Counted from the stretch's first letter, positions 46,441 to 54,741 are shown. The stretch is DNA of 64,000 nucleotides from Pseudanabaena sp. (GCA_003249015.1 QBLS01000019.1:22565-86564); one strand, 5' to 3'. A program made the numbers and translations. Notes: generated by a model not told the origin, from the sequence alone.

Positions 46441-47757
46441 ATGACCGCTACGTTAACAGAACCATCTACCATATTACCGCCTTCCACTCATCCCTATGCT
46501 GATGTGATTCATCGCCTAGAAGCAGGCGGTTCTATGCTACCTGACACACCCGAAAATTTAATGCAGGTAATTGGGCTGTATAAAGCCTATGCTGTGCCAA
46601 TGGATTTCTACTGGCGGGATTTACTATACATAGCCGAGCATATATTTTTGGAACCCCTGCCTGCCTTTAAGTACTTTCTGCCACAGGAATATCTCGACTT
46701 ACCTAACCACTATGCAGGGGATACCGCAGATCTAAGAATCTGGCGCGGTCGGGCAACAGCTCACCCTGAATTATTAGAGTTTATGGAAAAAGGCGAACTT
46801 AAAACTAAGCTGCCCAAAATATTCCATCACCTCTATCACGATCGCATCAATATGGAATTTGCCGAAGAATGTATGCGGGCAATGCTCTGGCATCGTGGAC
46901 TAGGCGGCGAGTTAGAGCCTTATATGGACTCTGAGGAATATCGTCAGAATGCTGATCGCGCCATCCGTGCTTTCTTCAAAAATAACCCTGCTATGTTAGG
47001 GCTTTATAAGCTCTTCCCTGAGATGTTCTTAGAACAATGTCGGCAAGCAACCATGACCTCCGTTCTAGGACTATTCTGGGAAATTATGGCTCCCGTTTTC
47101 TTTGAGATGTCCGATATCTATGACGAAGGCGGCTTTAAGGGCGTTCCTGATGCTATGGATTTTTTGGTGAATGGCATTTTTGCGATCGCGGGTCGTCCCA
47201 TCTATCATCGCGTCAAAGTTGGCGATGAATGGATTGATATTGTGCCAAAATCCAAAGGCTTTACTTGGCTTTATGAAGCTGCATTTCCCTATGTCGAAGC
47301 CGTCTTTTATCGAACTTCGCCATTCCGAGGCACTAAGTCCTATAATGCCCAAGCCCATGAAGTTCCCACCGATCAAAATGACTTTCACTATGGCATTTTG
47401 TATGCGGATAAATTCCCTGTTGGTTCCGCAGGTATCCCCCCGACTTTGCTGCACCAAGATATGTACCACTTCTTACCGCAATATCTAGTGGACTATTACA
47501 AACAGTTTTGTCGTGGTGAAGATGACACGCTGATTCAGCTAGCCGTGAGTTTTCAGCGATCGATGTTTAATGTCACCTCCGCCGTAATTCAGGCAGGACG
47601 AGCTGCTTTTCTATATCCTCTTGACGACCCAAATCCTCAACATCTCTTAGCCAATCGCCACTATTTTGAGGGTCAACTCAATCGCTTCTGCAATCCTAAA
47701 TATGGCATGGACAAAGCTGCTAGGTTAGCGATGATTCAAAGCCAAGACTATCGTTAA
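46441..47757 (+). CDS. cupA: CO2 hydration protein CupA (ChpY)
   Basis: 438 residues. CupA is the peripheral NDH-1MS subunit that hydrates CO2 to bicarbonate on the thylakoid's cytosolic face. Recognisable stretches: VIGLYKAYAVPMDFYWRDLLYIAEHIFLEPLPAFKYFLPQEY, IFHHLYHDRINMEFAEECMRAMLWHRG and HYGILYADKFPVGSAGIPPTLLHQDMYHF. His and Asp/Glu residues in these could hold the metal. It lies downstream of ndhD3, separated only by the Uma2-family gene. Confidence 0.93.
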   Translation: MTATLTEPSTILPPSTHPYADVIHRLEAGGSMLPDTPENLMQVIGLYKAYAVPMDFYWRDLLYIAEHIFLEPLPAFKYFLPQEYLDLPNHYAGDTADLRIWRGRATAHPELLEFMEKGELKTKLPKIFHHLYHDRINMEFAEECMRAMLWHRGLGGELEPYMDSEEYRQNADRAIRAFFKNNPAMLGLYKLFPEMFLEQCRQATMTSVLGLFWEIMAPVFFEMSDIYDEGGFKGVPDAMDFLVNGIFAIAGRPIYHRVKVGDEWIDIVPKSKGFTWLYEAAFPYVEAVFYRTSPFRGTKSYNAQAHEVPTDQNDFHYGILYADKFPVGSAGIPPTLLHQDMYHFLPQYLVDYYKQFCRGEDDTLIQLAVSFQRSMFNVTSAVIQAGRAAFLYPLDDPNPQHLLANRHYFEGQLNRFCNPKYGMDKAARLAMIQSQDYR

Positions 47758-47763
47758 AACAAA

Positions 47764-47787
47764 CAGGGAGCTTAAGCTCCTTGTTGA
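47764..47787 (+). terminator. Small hairpin after cupA
   Basis: CAGGGAGCTT/AAGCTCCTTG immediately downstream of cupA. There is no long T run, so it may stabilise or attenuate rather than terminate. Confidence 0.5.
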
Positions 47788-47845
47788 TGAATAATATTCC
47801 GTGAAACCCCCTCTCCCGCATCAGCTACAGTAAATGCCTAATACC

Positions 47846-47878
47846 AAATAAAGAAATGGCTTAGCCATTTCTTTATTT
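47846..47878. repeat. Hairpin repeat, ATGGC-core family
   Basis: Perfect 15-bp arms AAATAAAGAAATGGC and inverse around TTA, between cupA and cupS. Confidence 0.88.
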
Positions 47879-47981
47879 AAAAAACCTGACTGGGTTTGGT
47901 TTTTAATTCCCAAAAGTGTTGTTACACCTTCGTGAATTGGTATAAAAAGGAGTAAAAAGACTTTAATTTTCTAAAAATCCT

Positions 47982-48437
47982 ATGACTACAATTGTTGATA
48001 TTGCCGTTAATAATGAGGGCTTTTCTACCCTTGTCACTGCAGTTACGGCTGCAAGTTTAGTCGAAGCTTTGCAAAGCCCAGGACCTTTTACTGTCTTTGC
48101 CCCCAATGATGCCGCCTTTGCCAAATTGCCTGCTGGCACAATCACGACGCTTGTTCAGAATATTCCGCAACTATCACGGATTTTGACTTACCATGTGGTC
48201 GCAGGAAGATATAAAAAAGAAGATCTAGTTGGTGTAAAGACTTTAATCTCTCTGGAAGGTTCGCAAATAGATCTGGACATCTCTGAAAATGGGTTTGAGG
48301 CAAACAACGCCACCGTGATCGCTGCGGATATTGAGGCAGACAATGGCATTATCCATGTCATCGATACAGTTATGCTAATGCGTCCCCATTGGTTCCATCC
48401 AATTATGCGCTCAGGCATGGCTACCAACCCCTCATAA
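47982..48437 (+). CDS. cupS: CupS, fasciclin-domain small subunit of NDH-1MS
   Basis: 151 residues forming one fasciclin (FAS1) domain: [51 protein letters not shown] and [13 protein letters not shown]. No signal peptide, which is unlike secreted fasciclins and like cytosolic CupS. Position after cupA matches the ndhF3-ndhD3-cupA-cupS arrangement. It is 224 bp from cupA with a hairpin repeat between, so it may have its own promoter. Confidence 0.88.
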   Translation: MTTIVDIAVNNEGFSTLVTAVTAASLVEALQSPGPFTVFAPNDAAFAKLPAGTITTLVQNIPQLSRILTYHVVAGRYKKEDLVGVKTLISLEGSQIDLDISENGFEANNATVIAADIEADNGIIHVIDTVMLMRPHWFHPIMRSGMATNPS

Positions 48438-48496
48438 TCAAAAACCAAGCATTGTTTAGCGGTGCTCCGCGCCTCTAAACAATGCTTGGCTTTGAT
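48437..48496. repeat. Palindrome overlapping the end of cupS
   Basis: ATCAAAAACCAAGCATTGTTTAG pairs with CTAAACAATGCTTGGCTTTGAT (one bulge) around a GC-rich loop. It begins at the cupS stop codon and is a probable terminator. Confidence 0.8.
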
Positions 48497-48630
48497 GGAC
48501 TAGTAGATTTAGCGATGTCCATACAAGAAATTTTTTAAAAGTCTGGCTTAAACTTTAGACACAATAGAAATCATAATAATTTTAAAAATTGCTGCTAACT
48601 ATGTTATGCTTGCAAAGCGTTAAAACGCAA

Positions 48631-48704
48631 CGGGATGTAGCGCAGCTTGGTAGCGCACCACTTTGGGGTAGTGGGGGTCTTGGGTTCAAATCCCAACATT
48701 CCGA
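48631..48704 (+). tRNA. tRNA-Pro, anticodon GGG
   Basis: 74-nt cloverleaf: acceptor CGGGATG/CATTCCG with one G-T pair, discriminator A, D-arm GCGC...GCGC, anticodon stem CCACT/AGTGG with loop TTGGGGT (anticodon GGG), T-arm TGGG-TTCAAAT-CCCA. No CCA is encoded. Its 3' 50 bases are the left attachment site of the element that follows, which restores a complete tRNA after integration. Confidence 0.95.
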
Positions 48705-48705
48705 T
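48655..48705 (+). other. attL: left 51-bp attachment repeat (3' part of tRNA-Pro)
   Basis: Identical base for base to 61885-61935. It begins in the D-arm/anticodon junction (GCACCACT) and ends one base past the tRNA 3' end. Confidence 0.93.
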
Positions 48706-48740
48706 ACAGTTCAGCTTCTAGGTACGTACTTTAAGCAGAT

Positions 48741-48782
48741 ATTAAGCTTAATCAGTGACTAGACACTTAAACCAAGTGACTA
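48741..48782. promoter_or_regulatory. Palindrome and direct repeats beside attL
   Basis: ATTAAGCTTAAT (48741-48752) is a perfect palindrome. AGTGACTA follows twice (48754-48761 and 48775-48782), 21 bp (two helical turns) apart. The location just inside attL suggests integrase or excisionase arm sites. Confidence 0.4.
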
Positions 48783-48793
48783 ACACTAACTTT

Positions 48794-49120
48794 ATGCTAC
48801 CTAATACCACAACTAAAAACCCCTTAGATTTTGCTGATTGCATTGAACAAGAAAAATATGTGATTGTCCTCAAAATTGAGGTCATTAACCAATTTGCTAA
48901 TACTTGGCACTTTCTATCTAAAAAGCCTAGAATCACATCCACAGTAAAGCAGGATCACATCAAGATTTTTGACGATAAAGATGATGCTGATTTTCTGCTT
49001 TTGAGGCTTGTTAACCTATTTGGGTTTAGTGATGCTTTTATTCACCCTGTGACCGTGCAATCCTGTATAAGTATTTGGGGTAATTGGTCTATACCTAGCA
49101 GCGTAGTTAGTGAGGACTAA
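48794..49120 (+). CDS. Unknown element protein upstream of integrase
   Basis: 108 residues from ATG 48794; a non-ATG start at 48755 would give 121 but would run over the repeated AGTGACTA boxes. It is soluble, with IVLKIEVINQFANTWHFL and DDKDDADFLLLRLVNLFGF. The stop is 3 bp before the integrase ATG, so the two are translationally linked. A small recombination directionality factor is possible, but no helix-turn-helix is evident. Confidence 0.55.
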   Translation: MLPNTTTKNPLDFADCIEQEKYVIVLKIEVINQFANTWHFLSKKPRITSTVKQDHIKIFDDKDDADFLLLRLVNLFGFSDAFIHPVTVQSCISIWGNWSIPSSVVSED

Positions 49121-49123
49121 ACC

Positions 49124-50209
49124 ATGAAGCCTACTAATAACAATGGTTCAATTATCATTAGATTTTCTAAATTTGGGTATAAATACTCATTAACCGATTT
49201 GGGTAGGTATGATGACAACTGGGCTATGGCTACAGCTAGAAATATTTGTGCTGGCATAGAGACAGATATGAAGCTAGGTAGGTTTGCAGCTAAGGACAAT
49301 GACGAACTCTTTACTGCTTATCATCCACTGGCTAGCCTATCTAGTCACCATGAGGCAAATTCTAATAATCAGGATTGCTTAATCATGGTTAGCCAGAAAC
49401 TAGAAAGTAAAGCTTTAAGGGATAGGAACTTATACCAAACTAAAAACTTTCTTGAGAGGTATGGTAAACCCATCAAGTCTAAGGATGATGCTGTGAAGTT
49501 TTGGAACTGGTTACAAGGTGAGAGTAAAGGGAATAACAGGACTATCAATAGGCATCTAACATCCTTGAAACCTATATGCCCATACTTTGCTGATATACCT
49601 AAACTAAAGGAACCTGCTATTAAAGCTGATAAGCCCTTTACCAAGCTAGAGATTAAGGCTATCTCTGATGTATTCAGCACTAAGTATCAGGACTATCTAC
49701 CCTTTGTTCATTTTCTTTTTGCCACTGGTGTTAGACCTAATGAAGCTACTGCACTTAAATGGGAAAATGTAGATTTTGAGGCTAAAACTATTACTATCAG
49801 TGAAGCTATAAGCCTTAATAATGTAGGGGCTAAAGTGTCTAAGGAGACTAAAACAGGGGTAATTAGGACTATTCCTATGAGTAGCAAGGTTTTTGAATTG
49901 TTAAACAAGGTTTTAACTGGTATGGGGTATAGCTTCTATGATGAGTTAGTCTTTGCCACCCCTAACGGTAAAGTGATTGATATCCGTAACTTTAGGGCTA
50001 GAGTATGGGTAAAAGCTCTCAATGAGGCTAAAGTCCCCTATAGGGATTTATACAACATACGTCACACATTTTGCTCTCACTTCCTTAATCAAACACCTGA
50101 TTTTATTAAGCTTGCTAGCATTACTCATGGAACTAAATCGGGTGTGCAGACACTTATTAAGCACTATGCACACTTGGTATCTGATATCTCTATGCCTGAT
50201 ATGTTCTAA
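49124..50209 (+). CDS. Tyrosine recombinase (integrase) of the element
   Basis: 361 residues with catalytic residues of the family: box I Arg in ATGVRPNEATALKW, a central Lys region, box II YNIRHTFCSHFLNQ (R-H-T with Tyr replacing the first His), THGTKSGVQ, and the nucleophile Tyr348 in IKHYAHLV. An N-terminal AP2-like/SAM-like arm domain (GRYDDNWAMATARNICAGIETD) precedes it. GAGGA lies 8 bases before the ATG. Being next to the attL tRNA repeat, it is the enzyme expected to integrate and excise this element. Confidence 0.92.
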   Translation: MKPTNNNGSIIIRFSKFGYKYSLTDLGRYDDNWAMATARNICAGIETDMKLGRFAAKDNDELFTAYHPLASLSSHHEANSNNQDCLIMVSQKLESKALRDRNLYQTKNFLERYGKPIKSKDDAVKFWNWLQGESKGNNRTINRHLTSLKPICPYFADIPKLKEPAIKADKPFTKLEIKAISDVFSTKYQDYLPFVHFLFATGVRPNEATALKWENVDFEAKTITISEAISLNNVGAKVSKETKTGVIRTIPMSSKVFELLNKVLTGMGYSFYDELVFATPNGKVIDIRNFRARVWVKALNEAKVPYRDLYNIRHTFCSHFLNQTPDFIKLASITHGTKSGVQTLIKHYAHLVSDISMPDMF

Positions 50210-50210
50210 T

Positions 50211-50245
50211 TTGACTTTGTAATAAACTCTTTGTAATAAAGTCAA
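50211..50245. promoter_or_regulatory. Element inverted repeat, copy 1 (with promoter match)
   Basis: The outer dyad TTGACTTT/AAAGTCAA encloses two direct TTTGTAATAAA boxes. On the + strand it reads as TTGACT (50211-50216), 17 bp, TAATAA (50234-50239), a good sigma-70 promoter. It begins two bases after the integrase stop and would transcribe into the terminator at 50284, giving a transcript of under 100 nt. Confidence 0.65.
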
Positions 50246-50283
50246 AAAATGTAGTCACCCTTATCTAAAAGTGAATAATACAT

Positions 50284-50341
50284 AAAAAAATAGGTCTATA
50301 TTCCTAAAATCAAGGGTATAGACCTATTTTTTATTACAAAG
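50284..50341. terminator. Bidirectional terminator with a TTTATTACAAAG half-site
   Basis: Stem TAGGTCTATA/TATAGACCTA (50291-50300, 50317-50326) flanked by A7 and T6, so it terminates both the integrase and the leftward operon. A half-site of the element repeat (50330-50341) abuts it. Confidence 0.8.
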
Positions 50342-50508
50342 AAAAAATAATTAGTTTTTGCTTCTTTCTTTCTTTATATTTATCTTATATAGTGGGAAAT
50401 TGCGAAGCATCACTTCAAACTATTACTTATTTACCTATTACTTGTCAATAGTTTATTAGTATTTATTTATAAATATATAAATAATATATAACTAATAATA
50501 ACTACCTA

Positions 50509-50718
50509 TTAAGGATCAGTAGGTTCTGTAGGCTCTACAGGTATAGGAAAGATGATGTTTAAACCTCTTACAATGCCATTGAAGTACTGTAAATTACCTG
50601 TCTCTATAGCTACATAGTTAGCGGTATTTAAGCCTACAGGATCACCAAAAGTAGTATAGGTAAAACATAGGTTATAGATAATAGTTTCAGCTTGCCCTTG
50701 AGTTAGTGTTAGCTCCAT
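50509..50718 (-). CDS. Small unknown element protein (69 aa)
   Basis: 69 residues ending in a Pro/Glu/Thr tail (PIPVEPTEPTDP). The ATG shares its A with the stop of the preceding gene (TAATG), indicating coupled translation, which supports its being real. It is the last gene of the leftward operon before the terminator. Not recognised. Confidence 0.65.
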   Translation of the reverse strand: MELTLTQGQAETIIYNLCFTYTTFGDPVGLNTANYVAIETGNLQYFNGIVRGLNIIFPIPVEPTEPTDP

Positions 50719-50915
50719 TACTGATAAGCTCCTTTTTGCTTTAAGTTAAGTATTGCATGAAATAAATTAGAGGGAATAGGCTGATAACCATTAATTAACT
50801 GGTAATCACAATCACAGTAATACTTATTATCCTCACACTTAAACCATAAGTGATGTATATAGTTTTTGAACTTTAAGCCAATAGTGAAATAGTAGGTATT
50901 ATCTAATTTCTTCAC
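50718..50915 (-). CDS. Small unknown element protein (65 aa)
   Basis: 65 residues from GTG 50915. It contains aromatic-rich YYFTIGLKFKNYIHHLWFKCED and a CDCDY cluster that might bind metal. It is sandwiched between coupled small genes on the same strand. Not recognised. Confidence 0.6.
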   Translation of the reverse strand: MKKLDNTYYFTIGLKFKNYIHHLWFKCEDNKYYCDCDYQLINGYQPIPSNLFHAILNLKQKGAYQ

Positions 50916-50924
50916 AGTTTTTAC

Positions 50925-51071
50925 TTATTTAAGTAGTAGTAGATTTAGGGCTATAAAGTAGCAAAGATACATAGCTATAAGCACCAGAAAAGTGATAAAC
51001 CAGCCAATAGCATCAGAACTATCATTAGGCATAGTAGAAGCACAGTAAGAAATTAAGTCAATGTTATTCAT
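50925..51071 (-). CDS. 48-residue single-pass membrane protein of the element
   Basis: ATG 51071 is preceded by AGGA (in TTTAGGATTTA), 7-8 bases upstream. The protein has a ~15-residue polar N-terminus, then one hydrophobic helix (GWFITFLVLIAMYLCYFIALNLLLL) to the end. The size and shape resemble small phage membrane proteins such as holins or minor coat proteins. It begins 6 bp after the upstream gene's stop. Confidence 0.65.
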   Translation of the reverse strand: MNNIDLISYCASTMPNDSSDAIGWFITFLVLIAMYLCYFIALNLLLLK

Positions 51072-51076
51072 AAATC

Positions 51077-51880
51077 CTAAATAGATATGTTTCCCATCTG
51101 ATCTATGAGTATCTTATCAACAATACCAGAATGTTTATATTCTACTCGATACAAATAGAGTTTACCTGTCCTACCCCTAATAGGTTTAGTTACCCTATTC
51201 TGTAGTATTAGTTCCCTCTCAGGTACTGTAGGTTTAGTAAACTTAGTACTCCTTAAATTACTTTCTAAGTACTTAACATTCTGTATATCAAGTAGTAAAT
51301 CAATAAGCTTAGCAGCACTAGCCTTAGTATTCATGTCAATTGATAATCTATACCCGTTGTCATCATCCTTATACCTAAAGCTAATTAAACCACAAGTGTA
51401 GTTATAAGCCTTGTTAGCAGTCCAAAATTTAGTTTTAATCTTTTGAGCTAATAGCTTTAATTGTTGGTTAGTTTTAGGGATATTTTGATCATTTAATCTA
51501 AAACTAATTTGCTTTTCTAGCTTATAAGTTCTTAATGGTAAGTCCTGTTTATTAATTTCTCTCTCTCTAAACGTAAAGCATAACTGAGGCTTAAAAGCTA
51601 CTTCAGACTGAAACTGTCTGATAGGCATACCATAGAACTTACCTACATTTTCAAAAGCATTAGCAATCTGTAAATCAAACCATAAGCACTTAAACACACA
51701 GTCAATTTTTGAATCCTTTAAAGGATCAATAGTTAGCCTAGATTGTAAAAAAGCCCTTTGCTTAGCTATCTCAGATTGATCCTGATTATTACGTCTAAAG
51801 TATCTCCTAACTCTAGCATTGTGAATACTAGCAAACTGAGATACATCTGTTTGAGTTTCAGTAAATGTTTGAATTGACAT
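51077..51880 (-). CDS. Unknown element protein (267 aa)
   Basis: 267 residues, basic and soluble (RVRRYFRRNNQDQSEIAKQRAF, TKPIRGRTGKLYLYRVEY). No motif I recognise; the basic charge would suit nucleic-acid binding or a replication/assembly role. It is preceded by the double element repeat 51901-51966 and the leader TAAAACT-ATG found before two other element genes. It has no Shine-Dalgarno. Confidence 0.65.
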   Translation of the reverse strand: MSIQTFTETQTDVSQFASIHNARVRRYFRRNNQDQSEIAKQRAFLQSRLTIDPLKDSKIDCVFKCLWFDLQIANAFENVGKFYGMPIRQFQSEVAFKPQLCFTFREREINKQDLPLRTYKLEKQISFRLNDQNIPKTNQQLKLLAQKIKTKFWTANKAYNYTCGLISFRYKDDDNGYRLSIDMNTKASAAKLIDLLLDIQNVKYLESNLRSTKFTKPTVPERELILQNRVTKPIRGRTGKLYLYRVEYKHSGIVDKILIDQMGNISI

Positions 51881-51900
51881 AGTTTTAGTTATTTTTTATA

Positions 51901-51966
51901 TCTTTATTACAAAGGAAAGAGTCATAGGTATGTTTTTTGACTTTGTAATAAAGACTTTATTACAAA
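51901..51966. promoter_or_regulatory. Element inverted repeat, copy 2 (one full, one half site)
   Basis: TCTTTATTACAAAGG (51901-51914, half-site) and TTGACTTTGTAATAAAGACTTTATTACAAA (51938-51966, full dyad). They lie directly upstream of the leftward 267-residue gene and just after the stop of the 917-residue gene. Confidence 0.75.
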
Positions 51967-51987
51967 CCTAGAAAACACCCATAATGC

Positions 51988-54741
51988 TTATGTGTCATCA
52001 TCACGCTTAGCTATAGTAACCTCAGTCAAAGGTTTTAACTGCTTAATGGCATCTATACGAGCCTCTTTAGCCTGTACATTAACTTCACTAGAGGCATCTC
52101 TAGCATCATTAAAAGCCTTAATATCCTCCTTACTTTGCTTGATAGCTTCTTTAACTTGGATAGGTGCTGAAGTGATAGTTACTAGGTTCTGAGCCTTACT
52201 ATCCAAGTCACTAATGGTAGTAGTTAATTGTTCAAATCTAGCCAGTGTAGTAGCCCTATTCCCTGCGGGTGACTCATCTTGATGACCGTAAGCTCTAGGA
52301 CTAACCACGCTCTCATCTCTTAAGCCATTCATAAGTAAACTAAGCTTAATACCACTAGCTTGAGCAGCACTAGCAGCAGCATCAAATACCCCTTGAACAG
52401 TGCTTAGTATGTTCATACCAGTTTGATAAATCCTGTTAGCTTTAGCCAAAGTATCAGCTAATTGTGTATAGTTTTCTACCCCTATTACGTTGATAATCCA
52501 CTGCTTAACAGTAGCCCCTAAAAACTCGCTAGTACTGATAGCAGTACCATCACTAGATTTAAAAGTATTGCCAAATACATTAAGCACATTGTCGATAATT
52601 AACCCTAAAGTATCCCCTAAAGACTGGCTTAACATCAGTGCATTATGAAGCGTTAAAGCTAGCACGATAGTGGACTTAACAGCCTCTACCTTTGCATTTA
52701 CATCTAGGAAGGTAAACAGCTTACTAAAGTTAGTAGTTATAGCGGTTAAGATTGCCCCTAAGCTTAAAGCTAGTTCAGCTAACTTACCAGTAGTAGCAGC
52801 TTGGTTAGCATTAGAATTATTGATTACAGGTTCAGTAATTGAATTAGCTAAGTTAGCAGTACAACTAGAGCTATTTAAAGCGGTACACGCACCATTAGCC
52901 GCATTAGTTTGCTGTGCTTGAGGTGTAGTATTATTAGCAATTTGATTAATCTTAGGGGTATTCTGCAAGCTGTTATTTACTAGCAAATCACTACCTAATT
53001 TAAGTGCTGTTACGCCTGCCAGTACAGCAGCAATTTGTGTTAATACAGGGGCTAAACTTGCGTTAGGTGTAACAGGTTCAGGATTATCTCTAATAGCAGG
53101 AGCAGGATTGGGTATAGGGGTAGGAGTGGGCTTACGCTCTTGGTTAGGATCTACCCTAATTTCTTCTAATCTCTCAATTTCTTGACCTGTACCTTTAATC
53201 CTCTCTTTACCAGTAGCGTTGTCAATTTCTTTACCATAATCTCTAGGATCAGATACACCTGACACAAAAGGTTTAGCACTAAAAGCAGGCTGAGCAAAAG
53301 CAGGTATAGCACCACTGTTAGCACTAGCAGAACTAGAAGTGCTTGTCCCAGTAGAAGTAGAGCCTGATGTACCTGTTTGACCTCCTGTTTGACCGCCTGT
53401 TAAACCTCCTAAAGCTTCACTGCCACTAGAGCTAGAGCTAGAGCTAGAGCTAGAGCCAGCAGTGCCACTAGAAGCGCCAGAACTAGCTCTAGCAATAACT
53501 GGAAGGGCTGTAATGGGTTCAACTCCTATCCCATCAAAGCGATCGCTACCTTGCCTGTAGCCAGTCCCTAAAATGTATGATTCACCCTCACCCAGTACAT
53601 CTATGGGTTCACTACTGCTAGAACCATTATTGGGGCTAAAAGCTGTGTCAGCGTTGGGTGAAGTAATAAAGGGAGGTGGATCAAATCGACCATCTTTCCT
53701 TACTATGTGAACAATAGAAACTTGTCCTACTACAGCAGCACCAAAGTTTTGATTATTGATAAATGAATTTCTGTCAACTCCGTTTACTTGAATAAATACC
53801 CCATTAGCTACTCTTCTGCTAATTCCCACAGAAGTAATAGCCCCTTCGTACGCTGTACCTACCTGAGCAGTTTCCTCTCTAGTCTTTAAGTCAAAGAAGT
53901 TTAAAGCTGAATCAGTAGCAACGATATGGAAAGTAGGAGGGTGACTAAAATTTTCATAATCTACCCTTAATTGGATACAGTAGCCTACACCTGCATTTTG
54001 CCCTTCGCCTGTACCACCTGTAGCCACATTAGGGTTAGGGCGTACATACCCACTGCCTAAATCGGAACTAGGAGGTGCGCTAGCTGACCTATTGGGTTTA
54101 GCCCCAAAAAGCCCTCCTACAAGCTTTTCTAATCCGCCACCTATAAAAGCACCTAAAGCACTACCTACAAAACTGCCTACAATACCCCCACCAGCAGCAC
54201 CTAAACCGAAGCTGCCAGCAGCACCTAAGGCAGTACCTACCGCGCCGCCTACTACACCCCCAATAGTTCCGCCTACACCGTTGCCTATTCCACTGCCACC
54301 ACCAAAAGCAGCAGTAGAAGCGGCAGTACCCGCAGAAATGCCAGCTAAGCCACTTACCGCATTAACTAAATTTAAGCCTACTTGGGAACCTACGCTAGAA
54401 ACTCTAGAGCCTGTAGTTTGCTGTAATTGTTGTGATTCTGTAGGCACATCAAAAGAAGTCCCATAATTAGAGACTTTAAGGGAAGTACTAGGGAAGTCTG
54501 GCAAGCCACCGCTAGAGCTAGGGCTAAATGATAAGGTTCTATTTAGTAGTTGCTGTTGCTGTTGCAATTGCTGTGCTGCTTGTTGCGCTCTTAGTTCAGC
54601 AGCATTAAGCGCACTTGGCAGTGATCTAGTACTCTCTAATTGCAATATAGGATCAGCAGGATTAAACCCATTAACACCGCCTCTAATGCTTTGCTCTAAG
54701 CGTAGCCTAGCGTTAAATAATGCAATTTCTTCAGGTGTCAT
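51988..54741 (-). CDS. 917-residue Gly/Ala-rich structural or membrane-active protein
   Basis: The N-terminal ~70 residues are Gln/Leu-rich coiled-coil-like. Residues 121-214 are a long Gly/Ala zipper (GGTIGGVVGGAVGTALGAAG), typical of membrane-penetrating or pilot/tape-like phage proteins. The middle is a beta-rich domain (GYCIQLRVDYENFSHPP). A Ser-rich linker about 429-440 is encoded by five exact GCTAGA hexamers. The C-terminal third has hydrophobic helices (APVLTQIAAVLAGVTALKLG, ALSLGAILTAITTNF) and ends in a charged coil. No nucleotide-binding motif. It holds the element's only HIP1 site (about 53537). Function inferred only from architecture. Confidence 0.7.
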   Translation of the reverse strand: MTPEEIALFNARLRLEQSIRGGVNGFNPADPILQLESTRSLPSALNAAELRAQQAAQQLQQQQQLLNRTLSFSPSSSGGLPDFPSTSLKVSNYGTSFDVPTESQQLQQTTGSRVSSVGSQVGLNLVNAVSGLAGISAGTAASTAAFGGGSGIGNGVGGTIGGVVGGAVGTALGAAGSFGLGAAGGGIVGSFVGSALGAFIGGGLEKLVGGLFGAKPNRSASAPPSSDLGSGYVRPNPNVATGGTGEGQNAGVGYCIQLRVDYENFSHPPTFHIVATDSALNFFDLKTREETAQVGTAYEGAITSVGISRRVANGVFIQVNGVDRNSFINNQNFGAAVVGQVSIVHIVRKDGRFDPPPFITSPNADTAFSPNNGSSSSEPIDVLGEGESYILGTGYRQGSDRFDGIGVEPITALPVIARASSGASSGTAGSSSSSSSSSSGSEALGGLTGGQTGGQTGTSGSTSTGTSTSSSASANSGAIPAFAQPAFSAKPFVSGVSDPRDYGKEIDNATGKERIKGTGQEIERLEEIRVDPNQERKPTPTPIPNPAPAIRDNPEPVTPNASLAPVLTQIAAVLAGVTALKLGSDLLVNNSLQNTPKINQIANNTTPQAQQTNAANGACTALNSSSCTANLANSITEPVINNSNANQAATTGKLAELALSLGAILTAITTNFSKLFTFLDVNAKVEAVKSTIVLALTLHNALMLSQSLGDTLGLIIDNVLNVFGNTFKSSDGTAISTSEFLGATVKQWIINVIGVENYTQLADTLAKANRIYQTGMNILSTVQGVFDAAASAAQASGIKLSLLMNGLRDESVVSPRAYGHQDESPAGNRATTLARFEQLTTTISDLDSKAQNLVTITSAPIQVKEAIKQSKEDIKAFNDARDASSEVNVQAKEARIDAIKQLKPLTEVTIAKRDDDT
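53426..53455. repeat. Five tandem CTAGAG hexamers in the 917-residue gene
   Basis: Exact 6-bp tandem repeat coding for Ser-Ser pairs on the - strand. Copy-number change would alter linker length without breaking the frame. Confidence 0.9.

Noticed and set aside
47071..47469. 132-residue frame antisense to cupA
   Set aside because: Shadow of conserved CupA coding sequence; no independent signal.
54092..54466. A 124-residue Pro-rich frame on the + strand
   Set aside because: It is the complement of the Gly/Ala-rich region of the 917-residue gene; the composition is explained by that.
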